Assembly (NCBI GenBank): GCA_963921335.3
Contig: CAWUFC020000002.1
Span: 1,364,001 to 1,428,000, forward strand
Source of the DNA: CAWUFC02 sp963921335
GTDB lineage: Bacteria > Pseudomonadota > Gammaproteobacteria > Pseudomonadales > Halieaceae
Direction: 5' to 3'
Length of the DNA: 64,000 nt
Part shown: in pieces, positions 35,409-44,650 of the stretch
Numbering within the stretch: the first letter of the stretch is position 1
Layout: every line of letters begins with the position of its first letter
The notes under the pieces: model-generated
Database searches by the model: none
The model's input: the letters and a program-made list of their open reading frames with translations, nothing else
Told to the model about the DNA's origin: nothing
Position numbers and translations under genes: made by a program

Positions 35409-35433
35409 CCCCCTGTGATTGAATCACCGGGGG
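35409..35433. repeat. GC-rich hairpin in the SulP upstream region
   Basis: CCCCC-T-GTGAT pairs with ATCAC-C-GGGGG around a TGA triloop. There is no T run on either side, so it is not a standard terminator. It lies 64 bases after the serine hydrolase stop and 135 bases before the SulP start. Confidence 0.5.
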
Positions 35434-35567
35434 GGCAGGCCTTAGAATGCGCGCCTTTCCCGTCGACGCATAACAAATACTCCCGCCGTCTGGATTCCCA
35501 AATGAACTGACCTGTCCGCCTGTGGCAAAGCCACTGGCGTAATCGGGTATTGGCTGTTGAGAGTGTT

Positions 35568-37134
35568 ATGTTTGAGCTGCATCCCAGTAAAGTCGCCACC
35601 CTGAAAAACGACATCCTGTCGGGCCTGACCGTGGCCCTGGCCCTGGTGCCCGAAGCGGTGGCGTTTGCATTTGTTGCCGGCGTAGAACCGCTGGTCGGTC
35701 TTTATGCGGCTTTTATGGTGGGGCTGATTACCGCATGCATTGGCGGTCGCCCTGGCATGATCTCCGGCGCTACGGGCGCACTGGCCGTGGTCATGGTGGC
35801 CCTGGTGGCCGACCACGGGGTGGAGTACCTCTTTGCCGCAGTAGTGCTGATGGGCATGCTGCAAATACTGGCGGGTATTTTCAGGCTGGGCAAATTCATT
35901 CGCATGGTGCCCCACCCGGTGATGCTGGGTTTTGTGAACGGTCTGGCGATTGTGATTTTCCTGGCACAGTTGAGCCAGTTTGGCGTCGCGGGCGAGCCGG
36001 GCTGGCTGGCCGGCACCTTTATGGAAGGCACCATCATCGATGTAGCATGGCTGGAAGGTCAGCAACTCTACATGCTGTTGGGTCTGGTGGTCCTGACCAT
36101 GCTGATCATCCATTTTTTGCCGCGCTTTACCACGGCGATCCCCTCCTCGCTGGCCGCCATCGTGGTGGTGAGCCTGCTGGTGATTGGCTTTAACCTGGAT
36201 ACTCGCGTGGTGGGCGACATTGCCTCAATCAAAGGCGGCCTGCCCAGCTTCCACATTCCCTCGGTGCCTTTCACATGGGGAAACCTTCCAGATCATCCTG
36301 CCCTACTCGATTGTCCTCGCCGCCATCGGCCTGATTGAGTCACTGCTGACCCTGCGACTGGTAGATGAAATCACCGAATCACGCGGTCGCGGCAACAAAG
36401 AGTGCGTGGGCCAGGGTGTGGCCAACACTGTGACCGGCTTCTTTGGCGGCATGGGTAGCTGCGCCATGATCGGCCAGAGCATGATCAATGTGAATTCAGG
36501 TGGGCGCGGCCGTATGTCTGGCATATTCGCCGCACTGTTCCTGCTGTTGTTTATTCTTGTTGCCTCCTCAATGATTGAGCAGATTCCCGTCGCCGCTCTG
36601 ATCGGCGTGATGTTTATTGTGGTGATCGGCACCTTTGAGTGGAGCAGCTTTCGGGTCATTCGCAAAGTACCCAAGAGCGATGCCCTGGTGCTGGTACTGG
36701 TCTCTGGCGTGACAGTTGCTACCGACCTTGCCGTAGCCGTTGTGGTGGGTGTGATCGTCTCTGCACTAGTCTTCGCCTGGGAGCACGCCAAGCAAATTCG
36801 TGTGGAAAGCCGCGAAGATCACAAGGGCTCTACCGTTTACGCCGTGCACGGCCCACTGTTTTTCGGATCAGTGACGTCCTTTCTAGAGCACTTTGATCCG
36901 AGCCAGGCCAATGACGACGTGGTGGTGGATTTTGCCGGTTCACGCGTCTGCGACCACTCCGGCCTGGAGGCGATTGATACGCTGGCAGAGCGCTACCTCA
37001 ACAGCGGTAAAACGCTGCACCTGGTTCATCTCAGCGCAGAGTGTAAAAGCCTGCTGAAGAAAGCCGGCAACCTGGTTGAAGTGAACGTGATCGAAGACCC
37101 CCGCTACTTTGTTGCGGAAGACAGCCTGGCCTGA
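35568..37134 (+). pseudogene. SulP family anion transporter with STAS domain, +1 frameshift
   Basis: The first frame (ATG 35568, MFELHPSKVATLKNDILSGL) covers the first half of the SulP membrane domain and breaks after PSVPFTW. The second frame resumes with TFQIILPYSIVLAAIGLIESLLTLRLVDEITESRG and runs to a C-terminal STAS domain (VDFAGSRVCDHSGLEAIDTL) ending at 37134. Deleting one G from the GGGG run at 36277-36280 gives WETFQII and one protein of about 521 residues, normal for SulP carriers of sulfate or bicarbonate. A homopolymer sequencing error is as likely as a real mutation. Convergent with the allophanate hydrolase gene. Confidence 0.88.
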
Positions 37135-37168
37135 TGCCCCTGTGAAGCACCTGGCCAGACAGTAAGCC

Positions 37169-38974
37169 TCAACGACTGGCCATATAGGCGCGCCAGCCAC
37201 CGAAGTGGGTAATGTCTTCGGCGCCGATGACACCGCGCGGCTCACAGATAAAGCTGCAGAGTTCGCGGCCATCCATCAGCTGCACTTTGCCGATACCCAA
37301 CGGGGCCGGGATGCCGGCTACGAAGCTGCCAAACTCGGTTGCCGGGACTCGCCAGACTTCAACCTCAATAGCGGCACCTTCCTCATCATCCCGGATCAAT
37401 CCGGGGCGGAAAGGCGGACCACCAGCCAGCGCATAGAAGCGGTAACACGCTGCTGTGTGGGTAGATTCCACCAGTTCGGCACCGCGCTCCAGTAATTGCC
37501 AATTGAGTGGCAAACCCGAGAGATGGGCACCACATACCACCACGTCGATGGTGTCTGCAGCGCCCACCTGAGCGGTATTCAAATCAACCTGGGGCAGGCC
37601 GGTCGCACCCATAGGTAAGGCAGGCAGGTCCTGCTGGATACGGTTTGCGACTGACAACAGGGCCCTGTCAGAGAATGCCGGCCCTACCAGGGTGATACCA
37701 AAGGGCATCCCCTGCGACGTGAACGTTGTGGGTACCGCGACTGATGTCATATCCAGTAAGTTCATAAAGTTGGTGTAGTAACCCAGCTGATTATTGCGGA
37801 GAATCGGCTCGGCCAGCATTTCATCAACAGTAAAAAGTCGCCCGGCCGTTGGGGTCAGCAGGCAATCGAACTCAGCGATGATGGCGTCGCAGATCTTTTT
37901 CAGCTCCGCCAGACGATACTGGGCGCGAAACAAATCCGTTGCCGGCGGCTCGCCTCCCGGCGCGATGATGTCTCGCACCACCGGGAACACCGCTTCGGGG
38001 TTTTCCTCTATCAGTGGCAAAGTAGCCAGATAGCGCTCCGACACCCAGGGGCCTTCGTACAGCAACTTCGCCGCTTCATCAAAGGGTGCATAGTCAAACT
38101 CGACAAGCTCCATACCCTGCTCAGCTAGCAGTTCTATCGTGGAGCGGTAAGCATCGGCATAGGCCTCGTCGCCGAAGAACTGCAACTGGGGTTCGGGAAT
38201 AACGCCGATCGTTAAGGGCCCATTGCGAAGACCATAGTGACGGGGGTTATTGCTGTAGGTATTGGCGCGGCTGTACCCATCATCCGGATCGTGGCCTTCA
38301 GCAACAGCCAGGACTGCATCAGCATCGTCTGCGCTATAGGCAAAAATGCTGATGCAATCCAGACTGCGGCAGGCTGGCACCATACCCGTTGATGACAACA
38401 AGCCGCGGGTGGGCTTGAGCCCAACCAGATTATTGAAGCAGGCCGGCACGCGACCCGAGCCAGCGGTGTCGGTACCGAGGCTGAAGCTGGCCAGGCCAAG
38501 GGCGACAGCTACTGAGGATCCCGCACTGGAACCGCCACTGACATAGTCAGCATCAAAGCTGTTGCGGCAAGGCCCCCAGGGTGAGCGGGTACCGTTCAGA
38601 CCGGTCGCAAACTGGTCGAGGTTGGTTTTACCCACAGGAATGGCACCCGCGTCGAGCAACTGCTGCACAACCTGGGCGGAATATTCCGGCGTGTAGGCAA
38701 AGGCCTCACAGGCTGCGGTGGTGGGTATACCCGCCAGATCAATATTGTCCTTGATCGCAAAAGGAATACCCCATAGAGGAGCCTCTGCTGGGTCCAGGTT
38801 TGCGAGAGCGTCCAGGAAGGGTTGCTGCTCTGACTCACTTAGTAAGTGAATCCAGATATTTCGGTCTTTATAGTCTGCGGCTTGCTCACGCACAGAGGCC
38901 ATTACCCCAGCAGGGCTGATCTCGCGCGAGCGGTAAGCCTCGCGCAAGGCGCTGATACTCATGTTGATGCTCAT
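37169..38974 (-). CDS. atzF: Allophanate hydrolase
   Basis: 601 residues. The N-terminal amidase-signature domain has the Ser-cisSer-Lys triad: Lys75 in FAIKDN, Ser150 in SGGSSAGSS, and Ser173 in DTAGSGRVPA. The C-terminal domain (about 470-601, ...PFRPGLIRDDEEGAAIEVEVW...) is the allophanate hydrolase C domain. It splits allophanate to ammonia and carbon dioxide, the last step of the guanidine/urea carboxylase route. The ATG overlaps the carboxylase stop (ATGA at 38974-38971). A second ATG at 38962 is possible. Confidence 0.95.
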   Translation of the reverse strand: MSINMSISALREAYRSREISPAGVMASVREQAADYKDRNIWIHLLSESEQQPFLDALANLDPAEAPLWGIPFAIKDNIDLAGIPTTAACEAFAYTPEYSAQVVQQLLDAGAIPVGKTNLDQFATGLNGTRSPWGPCRNSFDADYVSGGSSAGSSVAVALGLASFSLGTDTAGSGRVPACFNNLVGLKPTRGLLSSTGMVPACRSLDCISIFAYSADDADAVLAVAEGHDPDDGYSRANTYSNNPRHYGLRNGPLTIGVIPEPQLQFFGDEAYADAYRSTIELLAEQGMELVEFDYAPFDEAAKLLYEGPWVSERYLATLPLIEENPEAVFPVVRDIIAPGGEPPATDLFRAQYRLAELKKICDAIIAEFDCLLTPTAGRLFTVDEMLAEPILRNNQLGYYTNFMNLLDMTSVAVPTTFTSQGMPFGITLVGPAFSDRALLSVANRIQQDLPALPMGATGLPQVDLNTAQVGAADTIDVVVCGAHLSGLPLNWQLLERGAELVESTHTAACYRFYALAGGPPFRPGLIRDDEEGAAIEVEVWRVPATEFGSFVAGIPAPLGIGKVQLMDGRELCSFICEPRGVIGAEDITHFGGWRAYMASR

Positions 38975-41900
38975 GCTTGTTCCTCCATAACCACTAGCGC
39001 CTGGCCGGCGCTCACGCGTTCGCCCTCTTCCAACCTCAGCTGTAATACTTTGCCATCACAGCTGGCCTGCAGCGGAATTTCCATCTTCATGGATTCAAGC
39101 ACCATCAAGGTATCGCCAGCTTTCACCGATTGACCTTCCGTCACTGTGGTCTGCCAAACACTGCCAGAGACGGGGCTGTCCACGACGGTGCTACCCTCGG
39201 GCCAGTCCTGCTCGGTGACCACAGGCGCATCCTCTTCGATCTCAAAGTGGAACTGGCCCGTAGCATGCCAGTGCGCCAGCTCATCAGCGAAGGCCTGATC
39301 ACGGCCAGCACGAAAGTCAGCGATGGAGTCGCTTTCGCGCTCAAGAAACTCTTCGTACTCACTCAGTGAGAAGCTGGACTCTTCAATACGCAGCGGGTAG
39401 CGACCCAGCGGAAAATCCTTACGGATCTGCTGCAACTCATCGTGACTGACGGGATAAAAGCGAATCTGATCGAAGAAGCGCAGCAACCAGGGCTGCTGGA
39501 ACTCTGCAGTCTCACGGTAACGATTCCACATCTGCAGAGTACGCCCCACAAACTGATAACCACCGGGACCTTCCATGCCATAAACACACAGATACGACCC
39601 ACCAATACCCACAGAGTTCTCAGCGGTCCAGGTGCGGGCCGGGTTGTACTTGGTGGTCACCAGCCGCTGGCGCGGATCCACCGGCGTTGCCACAGGCGCG
39701 CCAAGGTAAACATCGCCCAATCCCATAACGAGATAAGAGGCGCTAAACAGCACGTCTTTCACTGCGTCGATGGAATCCAGGCCATTGATGCGGCGAATAA
39801 ATTCCAGATTACTGGGACACCAGGGCGCATCAGCACGCACTGACTGCATGTATTTATCAATCGCCTGCTGACAGGCCTCGTCATCCCATGACAAGGGCAG
39901 ATGCACGATGCGAGAGGGCACGCTGAGCTCAGCCAGCTGCGACTGCAGCTCGCGCTCCCCTTGTTCGAGGTGCGCCATGATTTCAGCATGACCCAGCTGC
40001 TGGCTGTCGAAGTGCAACTGCAGCGAACGTATTCCGGGAGTAAGCTCGCGCAGACCGGGCAGTGGGTTGGCCTGCAACCACTGCATCATGGCATGTGCCC
40101 TGAACCGCAGGCGCAAGTCGAGCTCTTTGTCGCCGTATTCCACCAGCAGGAAATGATCACCCGCCGGGCGCAAAACAATATCGTCGCCAAACTCGCTGGC
40201 GGGCAGCTGTTTGAGGATGGCCGAGTCCGGCGCAACCGGTTGGTACCGGTGTGAGTTTTGCTGCAGCTGATTAACTTGCTGATTGAAGGCTGCTTCAATA
40301 GCAAGCGCATCCGGGAGGGCGACCGGCACAAACCGCAGCTTATCGCCGGCGCGAAGTTGACCCAGCTTCCACAGGTCAGCCGTAATCACCGTGGCCGGAC
40401 AGACGAAGCCTCCCAGGGAAGGACCGTCGGGGCCGAGTATCACGGGCATATCGCCGGTGAAATCGACCGTGCCGAAGGCGTAGGCATTATCGTGGATATT
40501 TGACGGATGCAGACCCGCCTCACCACCATCCGAACGCGCCCACTCAGGCTTAGGACCAATCAAACGAATGCCAGTGCGGCTGGAGTTGTAGTGCACTTCC
40601 CAGTCTGCAGAGAAAACATTGTCGATGTCCGCTGGCGTAAAGAAGTCTGGCGCGCCATGAGGGCCATAGATAACGCACAGCTCCCATTCGTTGCCAATCT
40701 GTGGCTGCAACTCTTCAGGAAGCTCGGTCACCGGAGCCAGTTGCTGCGCTTGTGCCAGATGCAACACATCGCCACTGCGCAGGGCGCGTCCGTTATGACC
40801 ACCGAACTGGCCCAGCGTAAAGGTAGATCGCGAACCCAAATACTCAGGGCACTGCACGCCACCCTGCACACACAGATAACTGCGCGCACCCTGATCGCCC
40901 AGGCGTCCGAGCTTCAGCGTTTGACCAGCGACAACATGAACAACCTGCCACATGTCGACTGGCTCCCCGTCCAGCTCGGCCAGCAAAGGAGCACCGGCAA
41001 CCACAAGAGCCGTATCTGTCGAAAATTGCAGCGTTGGACCCTGGAGGGTGATCTCCAGGCCGGCGGCGTCTGCAGCGTTGCCCAACAGTCGGTTAGCCAG
41101 GCGGAAAGAGTAACTGTCAAAGGGGCCCGAGGGAGGGACGCCCACATCCCAGTGGCCGCTGCGGCCAGGGTAATCCTGCACGGTAGTCAGTGTGCCACCC
41201 GCGAGCACATCCATGCGGCAAGGCTGGTAGTTGAACTCATTCAGGTAGCGGGTGGTAACCCCACCAGCATCCAATACACTGTCTCGACTTAAGGCACGTA
41301 GGTAGTTCAGGTTGGTTTCGCTGCCGTAAAGCACTGTTTCATCCAGTACCTGCTGCAGTTTCAGCAGAGCCGCTTTGCGATCCTCCGCTCTCACAATGAC
41401 CTTCGCCAGCATGGGGTCGAAAAAGGCAGGCACCTCGACGCCGGATTCCACCCAGCTGTCGATTCGCACACCCTCCCCGGAGGGAAATGCCACCCGACTG
41501 AGCAAACCCGCGCAGGGGCGAAAGTCGTTGCTGGGATCTTCCGCGTAAATACGCACCTGCACCGAGTGACCTGACGGTGCGAGCTGACCGCGCAAGTCTT
41601 CGAGTGGATCCAGTTCTGCTGCTGCCAACTGCACCATCCAACGCACCAGGTCCACACCAAACACTTCCTCGGTGACACCATGCTCCACCTGCAGGCGCGT
41701 ATTGACCTCAAGAAAGTAAAACTCTCCGGTGTCAGCGTCGAAGATAAACTCCACCGTGCCTGCGTTGCGGTAATTGACGCTCGCGAGCAGACGCTCGGCA
41801 GTCTGGTGCAACTGCTCGCGCTGATCCCGGGTCAGGCCAGGCGCAGGACATTCCTCTACCACCTTCTGGTTGCGCCGCTGTGACGAACAATCACGCTCGC

Positions 41901-42570
41901 CCAGAGCCAAGGCATTACCGTTGCCGTCACCGAAGACCTGCACTTCGATATGGCGGGCCCTGGCAATGAACTTTTCCAGAAACACACTATCGTCAGCAAA
42001 GTTATTGGCACCCAATCGACGCACCGTATCCCAAGCGCCAATGAGTTCGGCTTCATCCTGGCAGAGCTGCATGCCGATACCGCCACCGCCGGCAGAACTT
42101 TTCAACATCAATGGATATCCGATGCGCCCAGCTTCGCTCCGAGCCTCATCCAGGTCATCCAGCAGATCCGAACCCGGTGATAGCGGCACTCCGGCATTGG
42201 TTGCCAGTTCACGCGCCCGGTGCTTCAGCCCGAAGGATTCAATCTGTTCGGGGGTAGGGCCAATAAAGGCAATGCCCTCGGCCTCGCAACGGCGTACAAA
42301 CTCGGCGTTCTCACTGAGGAAGCCATAGCCAGGGTGGATGGCACCTGCACCGCTCTGCCGAGCAATGCTGAGCAGCTTGTCGATATCCAGATAGGTCTCA
42401 GCCGCCGCACCCTCACCCAGAGAATAAGCTTCATCCGCGGCACACACGTGCAGGGATTCCGCGTCGCATTCCGCGTACACAGCCACCGAGCCAACACTCA
42501 TGTCCCGCAGGGTACGAATAATGCGGGTCGCGATCGCGCCACGATTGGCGATCAGTACTTTTTCAAACAT
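38971..42570 (-). CDS. Biotin-dependent guanidine/urea carboxylase
   Basis: 1199 residues from the ATG at 42570 (MFEKVLIANRGAIATRI), which has GAGG nine bases upstream; an in-frame ATG at 42591 lies inside the previous gene. Domains: biotin carboxylase (1 to about 450, SAGGGGIGM, VEEVFGVD), carboxyltransferase of KipA/KipI type (about 465-1000), and biotinyl carrier with ESMKMEI (Lys1162). The family was long called urea carboxylase. Members with a ykkC riboswitch and UAAP genes carboxylate guanidine, giving carboxyguanidine. I favour guanidine here because of both features. Confidence 0.92.
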   Translation of the reverse strand: MFEKVLIANRGAIATRIIRTLRDMSVGSVAVYAECDAESLHVCAADEAYSLGEGAAAETYLDIDKLLSIARQSGAGAIHPGYGFLSENAEFVRRCEAEGIAFIGPTPEQIESFGLKHRARELATNAGVPLSPGSDLLDDLDEARSEAGRIGYPLMLKSSAGGGGIGMQLCQDEAELIGAWDTVRRLGANNFADDSVFLEKFIARARHIEVQVFGDGNGNALALGERDCSSQRRNQKVVEECPAPGLTRDQREQLHQTAERLLASVNYRNAGTVEFIFDADTGEFYFLEVNTRLQVEHGVTEEVFGVDLVRWMVQLAAAELDPLEDLRGQLAPSGHSVQVRIYAEDPSNDFRPCAGLLSRVAFPSGEGVRIDSWVESGVEVPAFFDPMLAKVIVRAEDRKAALLKLQQVLDETVLYGSETNLNYLRALSRDSVLDAGGVTTRYLNEFNYQPCRMDVLAGGTLTTVQDYPGRSGHWDVGVPPSGPFDSYSFRLANRLLGNAADAAGLEITLQGPTLQFSTDTALVVAGAPLLAELDGEPVDMWQVVHVVAGQTLKLGRLGDQGARSYLCVQGGVQCPEYLGSRSTFTLGQFGGHNGRALRSGDVLHLAQAQQLAPVTELPEELQPQIGNEWELCVIYGPHGAPDFFTPADIDNVFSADWEVHYNSSRTGIRLIGPKPEWARSDGGEAGLHPSNIHDNAYAFGTVDFTGDMPVILGPDGPSLGGFVCPATVITADLWKLGQLRAGDKLRFVPVALPDALAIEAAFNQQVNQLQQNSHRYQPVAPDSAILKQLPASEFGDDIVLRPAGDHFLLVEYGDKELDLRLRFRAHAMMQWLQANPLPGLRELTPGIRSLQLHFDSQQLGHAEIMAHLEQGERELQSQLAELSVPSRIVHLPLSWDDEACQQAIDKYMQSVRADAPWCPSNLEFIRRINGLDSIDAVKDVLFSASYLVMGLGDVYLGAPVATPVDPRQRLVTTKYNPARTWTAENSVGIGGSYLCVYGMEGPGGYQFVGRTLQMWNRYRETAEFQQPWLLRFFDQIRFYPVSHDELQQIRKDFPLGRYPLRIEESSFSLSEYEEFLERESDSIADFRAGRDQAFADELAHWHATGQFHFEIEEDAPVVTEQDWPEGSTVVDSPVSGSVWQTTVTEGQSVKAGDTLMVLESMKMEIPLQASCDGKVLQLRLEEGERVSAGQALVVMEEQA

Positions 42571-42578
42571 GGTGCGCC

Positions 42579-43220
42579 TCACTTCTCCCAAACCAGCACT
42601 TCGACTGGTGTTGGGTTGTAGCCATTACAGGGGTTATTCAATTGCGGACAGTTGGAGATCAACACCACCACGTCCATTTCGGCCCGCATCTCGACATACT
42701 TGCCGGGCGCAGAAATACCATCTTCAAAACTAAGACCACCCGCCTCGGTGATAGGCACATTCATAAAGAAATTGATGTTGTGAGTAATATCGCGTTTGCC
42801 GATGCCAAACTCGGGGTGCTCGGCCACCGCCAGCATCCAGCTGTCACGACAGGCGTGCATGCATCGCTTTTCCAGATCGTAACGAACGGTATTGCTCTCG
42901 GTGGCACAGGCACCGCCGAGGGTGTCATGACGACCACAGGTATCCGCAACGATCTCCAACATCACGTTGTTCTCGTTAGAGCGCAGCTGCGAACCGGCGG
43001 TGAGATAAACATTGCCCTGCTCGCGAATCGTATCCACCGCGCTGTAACGCTCGGTAGGATCCGCTGCGCTGTAAAACAAGGTATCTGCCGCCTGGTTACC
43101 TTCCAGATCGAGTATGCGAAACACCTGGCCTGCCTTTACGACATCGATGTAGTAGTCACCCGCATCAACCACGGTGCGCTGTATGGCCTCTGCGGCCTGG
43201 CGTGAACTTTCCTTAATCAT
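42579..43220 (-). CDS. Urea carboxylase-associated protein, second (DUF1989; carboxyguanidine deiminase subunit)
   Basis: 213 residues from the ATG at 43220 (MIKESSRQAAEAIQRTV), preceded by GAGGAGACC; the longer frame back to 43313 overlaps the upstream gene and was not used. DUF1989 features: GQVFRILDLEGNQAADTLFY, CMHACRDSWMLAV, THNINFFMNVPI, and SNCPQLNNPCNGYNP near the C-terminus with conserved Cys that probably bind metal. With its partner it forms the carboxyguanidine deiminase known in pseudomonads, releasing ammonia and producing allophanate. Eight bases before the carboxylase start. Confidence 0.88.
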   Translation of the reverse strand: MIKESSRQAAEAIQRTVVDAGDYYIDVVKAGQVFRILDLEGNQAADTLFYSAADPTERYSAVDTIREQGNVYLTAGSQLRSNENNVMLEIVADTCGRHDTLGGACATESNTVRYDLEKRCMHACRDSWMLAVAEHPEFGIGKRDITHNINFFMNVPITEAGGLSFEDGISAPGKYVEMRAEMDVVVLISNCPQLNNPCNGYNPTPVEVLVWEK

Positions 43221-43233
43221 AATGCTGGTCTCC

Positions 43234-43965
43234 TCAGGCCTTACCCAGGTGGTACAGGGCGTTGTTTTCAAAACCGCGTTGATTCTCATCGCACCAGTTG
43301 CGGCAGTAGTCATCTGCGGCTACAGGCGCGGCCTGGCCCAGCTCAATCTGAACAGGTTTAGCGGGATAGCTGTCGGCGGTATTCAGGGGATGGGGACAGG
43401 TGTGCAGCAGCACCAGGGTATCCATTTCAAAGCGCAGGGTGACCTGGCTGCCTGCCTCGCTGTGATTCGGATCGAGAGCCATGTTGCCCTCTGCATCCAC
43501 CACCACTTTGCTGAACCAGTTCAGGTTGGCGGCGAGATCGGCACGACCCAATCCGTACTTGGCCAGCTCGACCAGAAAAGCGTCAGTACCATTCTGATGC
43601 CAGTCATTGCTGTCGGAGAGATAGTCACGTGCGCCCCAGCGCTCCGCGACCTGGGTAGCATTGCTATTGCCATTGACTGTCTCATGCCAACCCAGGCTGT
43701 CCTCGACGATAGAGGCGAAGACACGCCCCATGTCGGAGTACAGGCAGTTACCGGTGGTCAGCTTAAACGTATGCTGGCACTTGAGCGTGTCGGGCGCGTT
43801 ATAGCGCTCCAGCAGATTCTCGGGGTTGTAAAACAGCATGCCGACGTTCGCGCTCCCTTCAAGATCGGTCAGGCGCATGACGGTGCCGCGGCGTAGCCGC
43901 AGAGACCAATGGCCGCCGGGGGCAACCTTGGTGGTGTAATCGATAGACTGGATGTAGTCGCTCAT
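43234..43965 (-). CDS. Urea carboxylase-associated protein, first (DUF1989; carboxyguanidine deiminase subunit)
   Basis: 243 residues. Start fixed at the ATG at 43965 (MSDYIQSIDYTTKVAPGGHW) by a perfect GGAGGAG at 43975-43969; a GTG at 43986 is upstream. It shares the DUF1989 fold with the next gene (GTVMRLTDLEGSANVGMLFY; ANLNWFSKVV; HTCPHPLNTADSYP). Known partner subunit of carboxyguanidine deiminase. First structural gene after the guanidine riboswitch. Numbering of the two UAAP families varies between databases, so I give no symbol. Confidence 0.88.
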   Translation of the reverse strand: MSDYIQSIDYTTKVAPGGHWSLRLRRGTVMRLTDLEGSANVGMLFYNPENLLERYNAPDTLKCQHTFKLTTGNCLYSDMGRVFASIVEDSLGWHETVNGNSNATQVAERWGARDYLSDSNDWHQNGTDAFLVELAKYGLGRADLAANLNWFSKVVVDAEGNMALDPNHSEAGSQVTLRFEMDTLVLLHTCPHPLNTADSYPAKPVQIELGQAAPVAADDYCRNWCDENQRGFENNALYHLGKA

Positions 43966-44009
43966 GAACTCCTCCATTGGGTACACGGGTTTTTGGGCGC
44001 GCGGAAGAT

Positions 44010-44114
44010 CCTGTGTCAGGTCTCCCGGGCTCTTATCCCTCCGTGTAACCCCCAGTGGAGGTCGACAACTCTCGGTCCAGACGCCCCACCTCGGTGGAGC
44101 CGGAACCCTAGTCG
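44010..44114 (-). promoter_or_regulatory. Guanidine-I (ykkC) riboswitch
   Basis: Reading the minus strand: CTAGGGTTCCG (44111-44101), a GC hairpin, GTCTGGACCGAGAG (44084-44071), a second hairpin, then TTACACGGAGGGATAAGAG (44048-44030) and CCCGGGAGACCTGACACAGG. These are the ykkC signature blocks in order and spacing. It binds guanidinium and turns on downstream genes. It ends about 45 bases before the first UAAP start. CCGTGTACCC at 43987-43978, just before the ribosome site, can pair with GGGTTACACGG of the aptamer, which suggests the expression platform. Confidence 0.94.
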
Positions 44115-44178
44115 TCTATTGGGCTTGCGTGATTTCCCGCCACGATGCGGCAGAATCCTCGAGCGCTGGATATATGAT

Positions 44179-44194
44179 AGCAAGGTTTGGGCCA
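44179..44194 (-). promoter_or_regulatory. Sigma-54 promoter of the guanidine operon
   Basis: The minus strand reads TGGCCCAAACCTTGCT: GG-N10-GC spacing is exact, the -12 element TTGCT is perfect, and the -24 element TGGCCC has one change. The predicted start near 44168 lies about 55 bases before the riboswitch. Confidence 0.75.
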
Positions 44195-44259
44195 AAATAT
44201 GAAAATTATTCATTTGCAGTAACTTGGCGAATTGGGGCTGATCAGGGCTGTGCCAAAAT

Positions 44260-44274
44260 GCACGACTTTGGCGC
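44260..44274. promoter_or_regulatory. NtrC-like box (weaker)
   Basis: GCACG-ACTTT-GGCGC, 8 of 10 matches to the NtrC dyad, centred about 99 bases upstream of the predicted sigma-54 start of the guanidine operon. Confidence 0.5.
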
Positions 44275-44282
44275 AAAAAAGC

Positions 44283-44297
44283 GCACCACCTTGGCGC
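44283..44297. promoter_or_regulatory. NtrC-like box
   Basis: GCACC-ACCTT-GGCGC, 9 of 10 matches, centred about 122 bases upstream of the predicted start and 23 bases from the other box (two helical turns). The A/T-rich stretch 44195-44215 between boxes and promoter could bend. Confidence 0.6.
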
Positions 44298-44364
44298 AAG
44301 CTTACACGTTCGGACACCCATGTCATTTGTGCGAGAGCGAAAAATGCCCTGCTCCGCAGCGACA

Positions 44365-44393
44365 TGGACGGAGGACCGCAAGACAGGTATTAT
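44365..44393 (+). promoter_or_regulatory. Promoter of the tRNA-Arg repeat locus
   Basis: TGGACG-N17-TATTAT (44365-44370, 44388-44393) followed by a GC-rich CGCGCCC discriminator, as expected for a stable RNA promoter. The start near 44400 is just before the first tRNA-like repeat. Confidence 0.55.
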
Positions 44394-44404
44394 CCGCGCC
44401 CTAA

Positions 44405-44650
44405 CCGCCCGTAGCTCAGCTGGGTGGAGCCGTTAAAGAACTGCAAAGCAGTTCTAGGCGAAACGACCGGAATTTGTAATTCCGGGCCGGTCCCCGCAGG
44501 GGGAGCGCTGGGTGAGGCTAGCGCTTACAAAGCGAAGCTTTGTGCAACGCCGAACGACTGACAGCTGCGCTGTCAGGCCGGCCCTGAAAGGGAGCCGCAG
44601 GCTTGCTAGAATCAGCAGCTGGATTGATGTTGATAGGCATTCCAAACGAT
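44405..44650 (+). repeat. tRNA-Arg-derived repeat unit 1, rich in short-loop hairpins
   Basis: It begins with the first 19 bases of the downstream tRNA-Arg (CCGCCCGTAGCTCAGCTGG) and then diverges. Perfect hairpins with 3-base loops occur at 44437-44455, 44467-44485, 44492-44502, 44527-44543, 44560-44574, 44582-44592 and 44593-44603. The last about 50 bases (44601-44650) are nearly identical to the end of unit 2. No cloverleaf can be closed because the matching 3' acceptor strand is absent. Confidence 0.8.

Noticed and set aside
44239..44255. TGGCACAGCCCTGAT on the minus strand as the sigma-54 promoter of the guanidine operon
   Set aside because: The -12 GC is missing at N10 spacing; the element at 44179-44194 fits fully.
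43987..44404. A protein-coding gene in the gap between the guanidine operon and the tRNA locus
   Set aside because: The open frames here cross the riboswitch and promoters and show no protein features.
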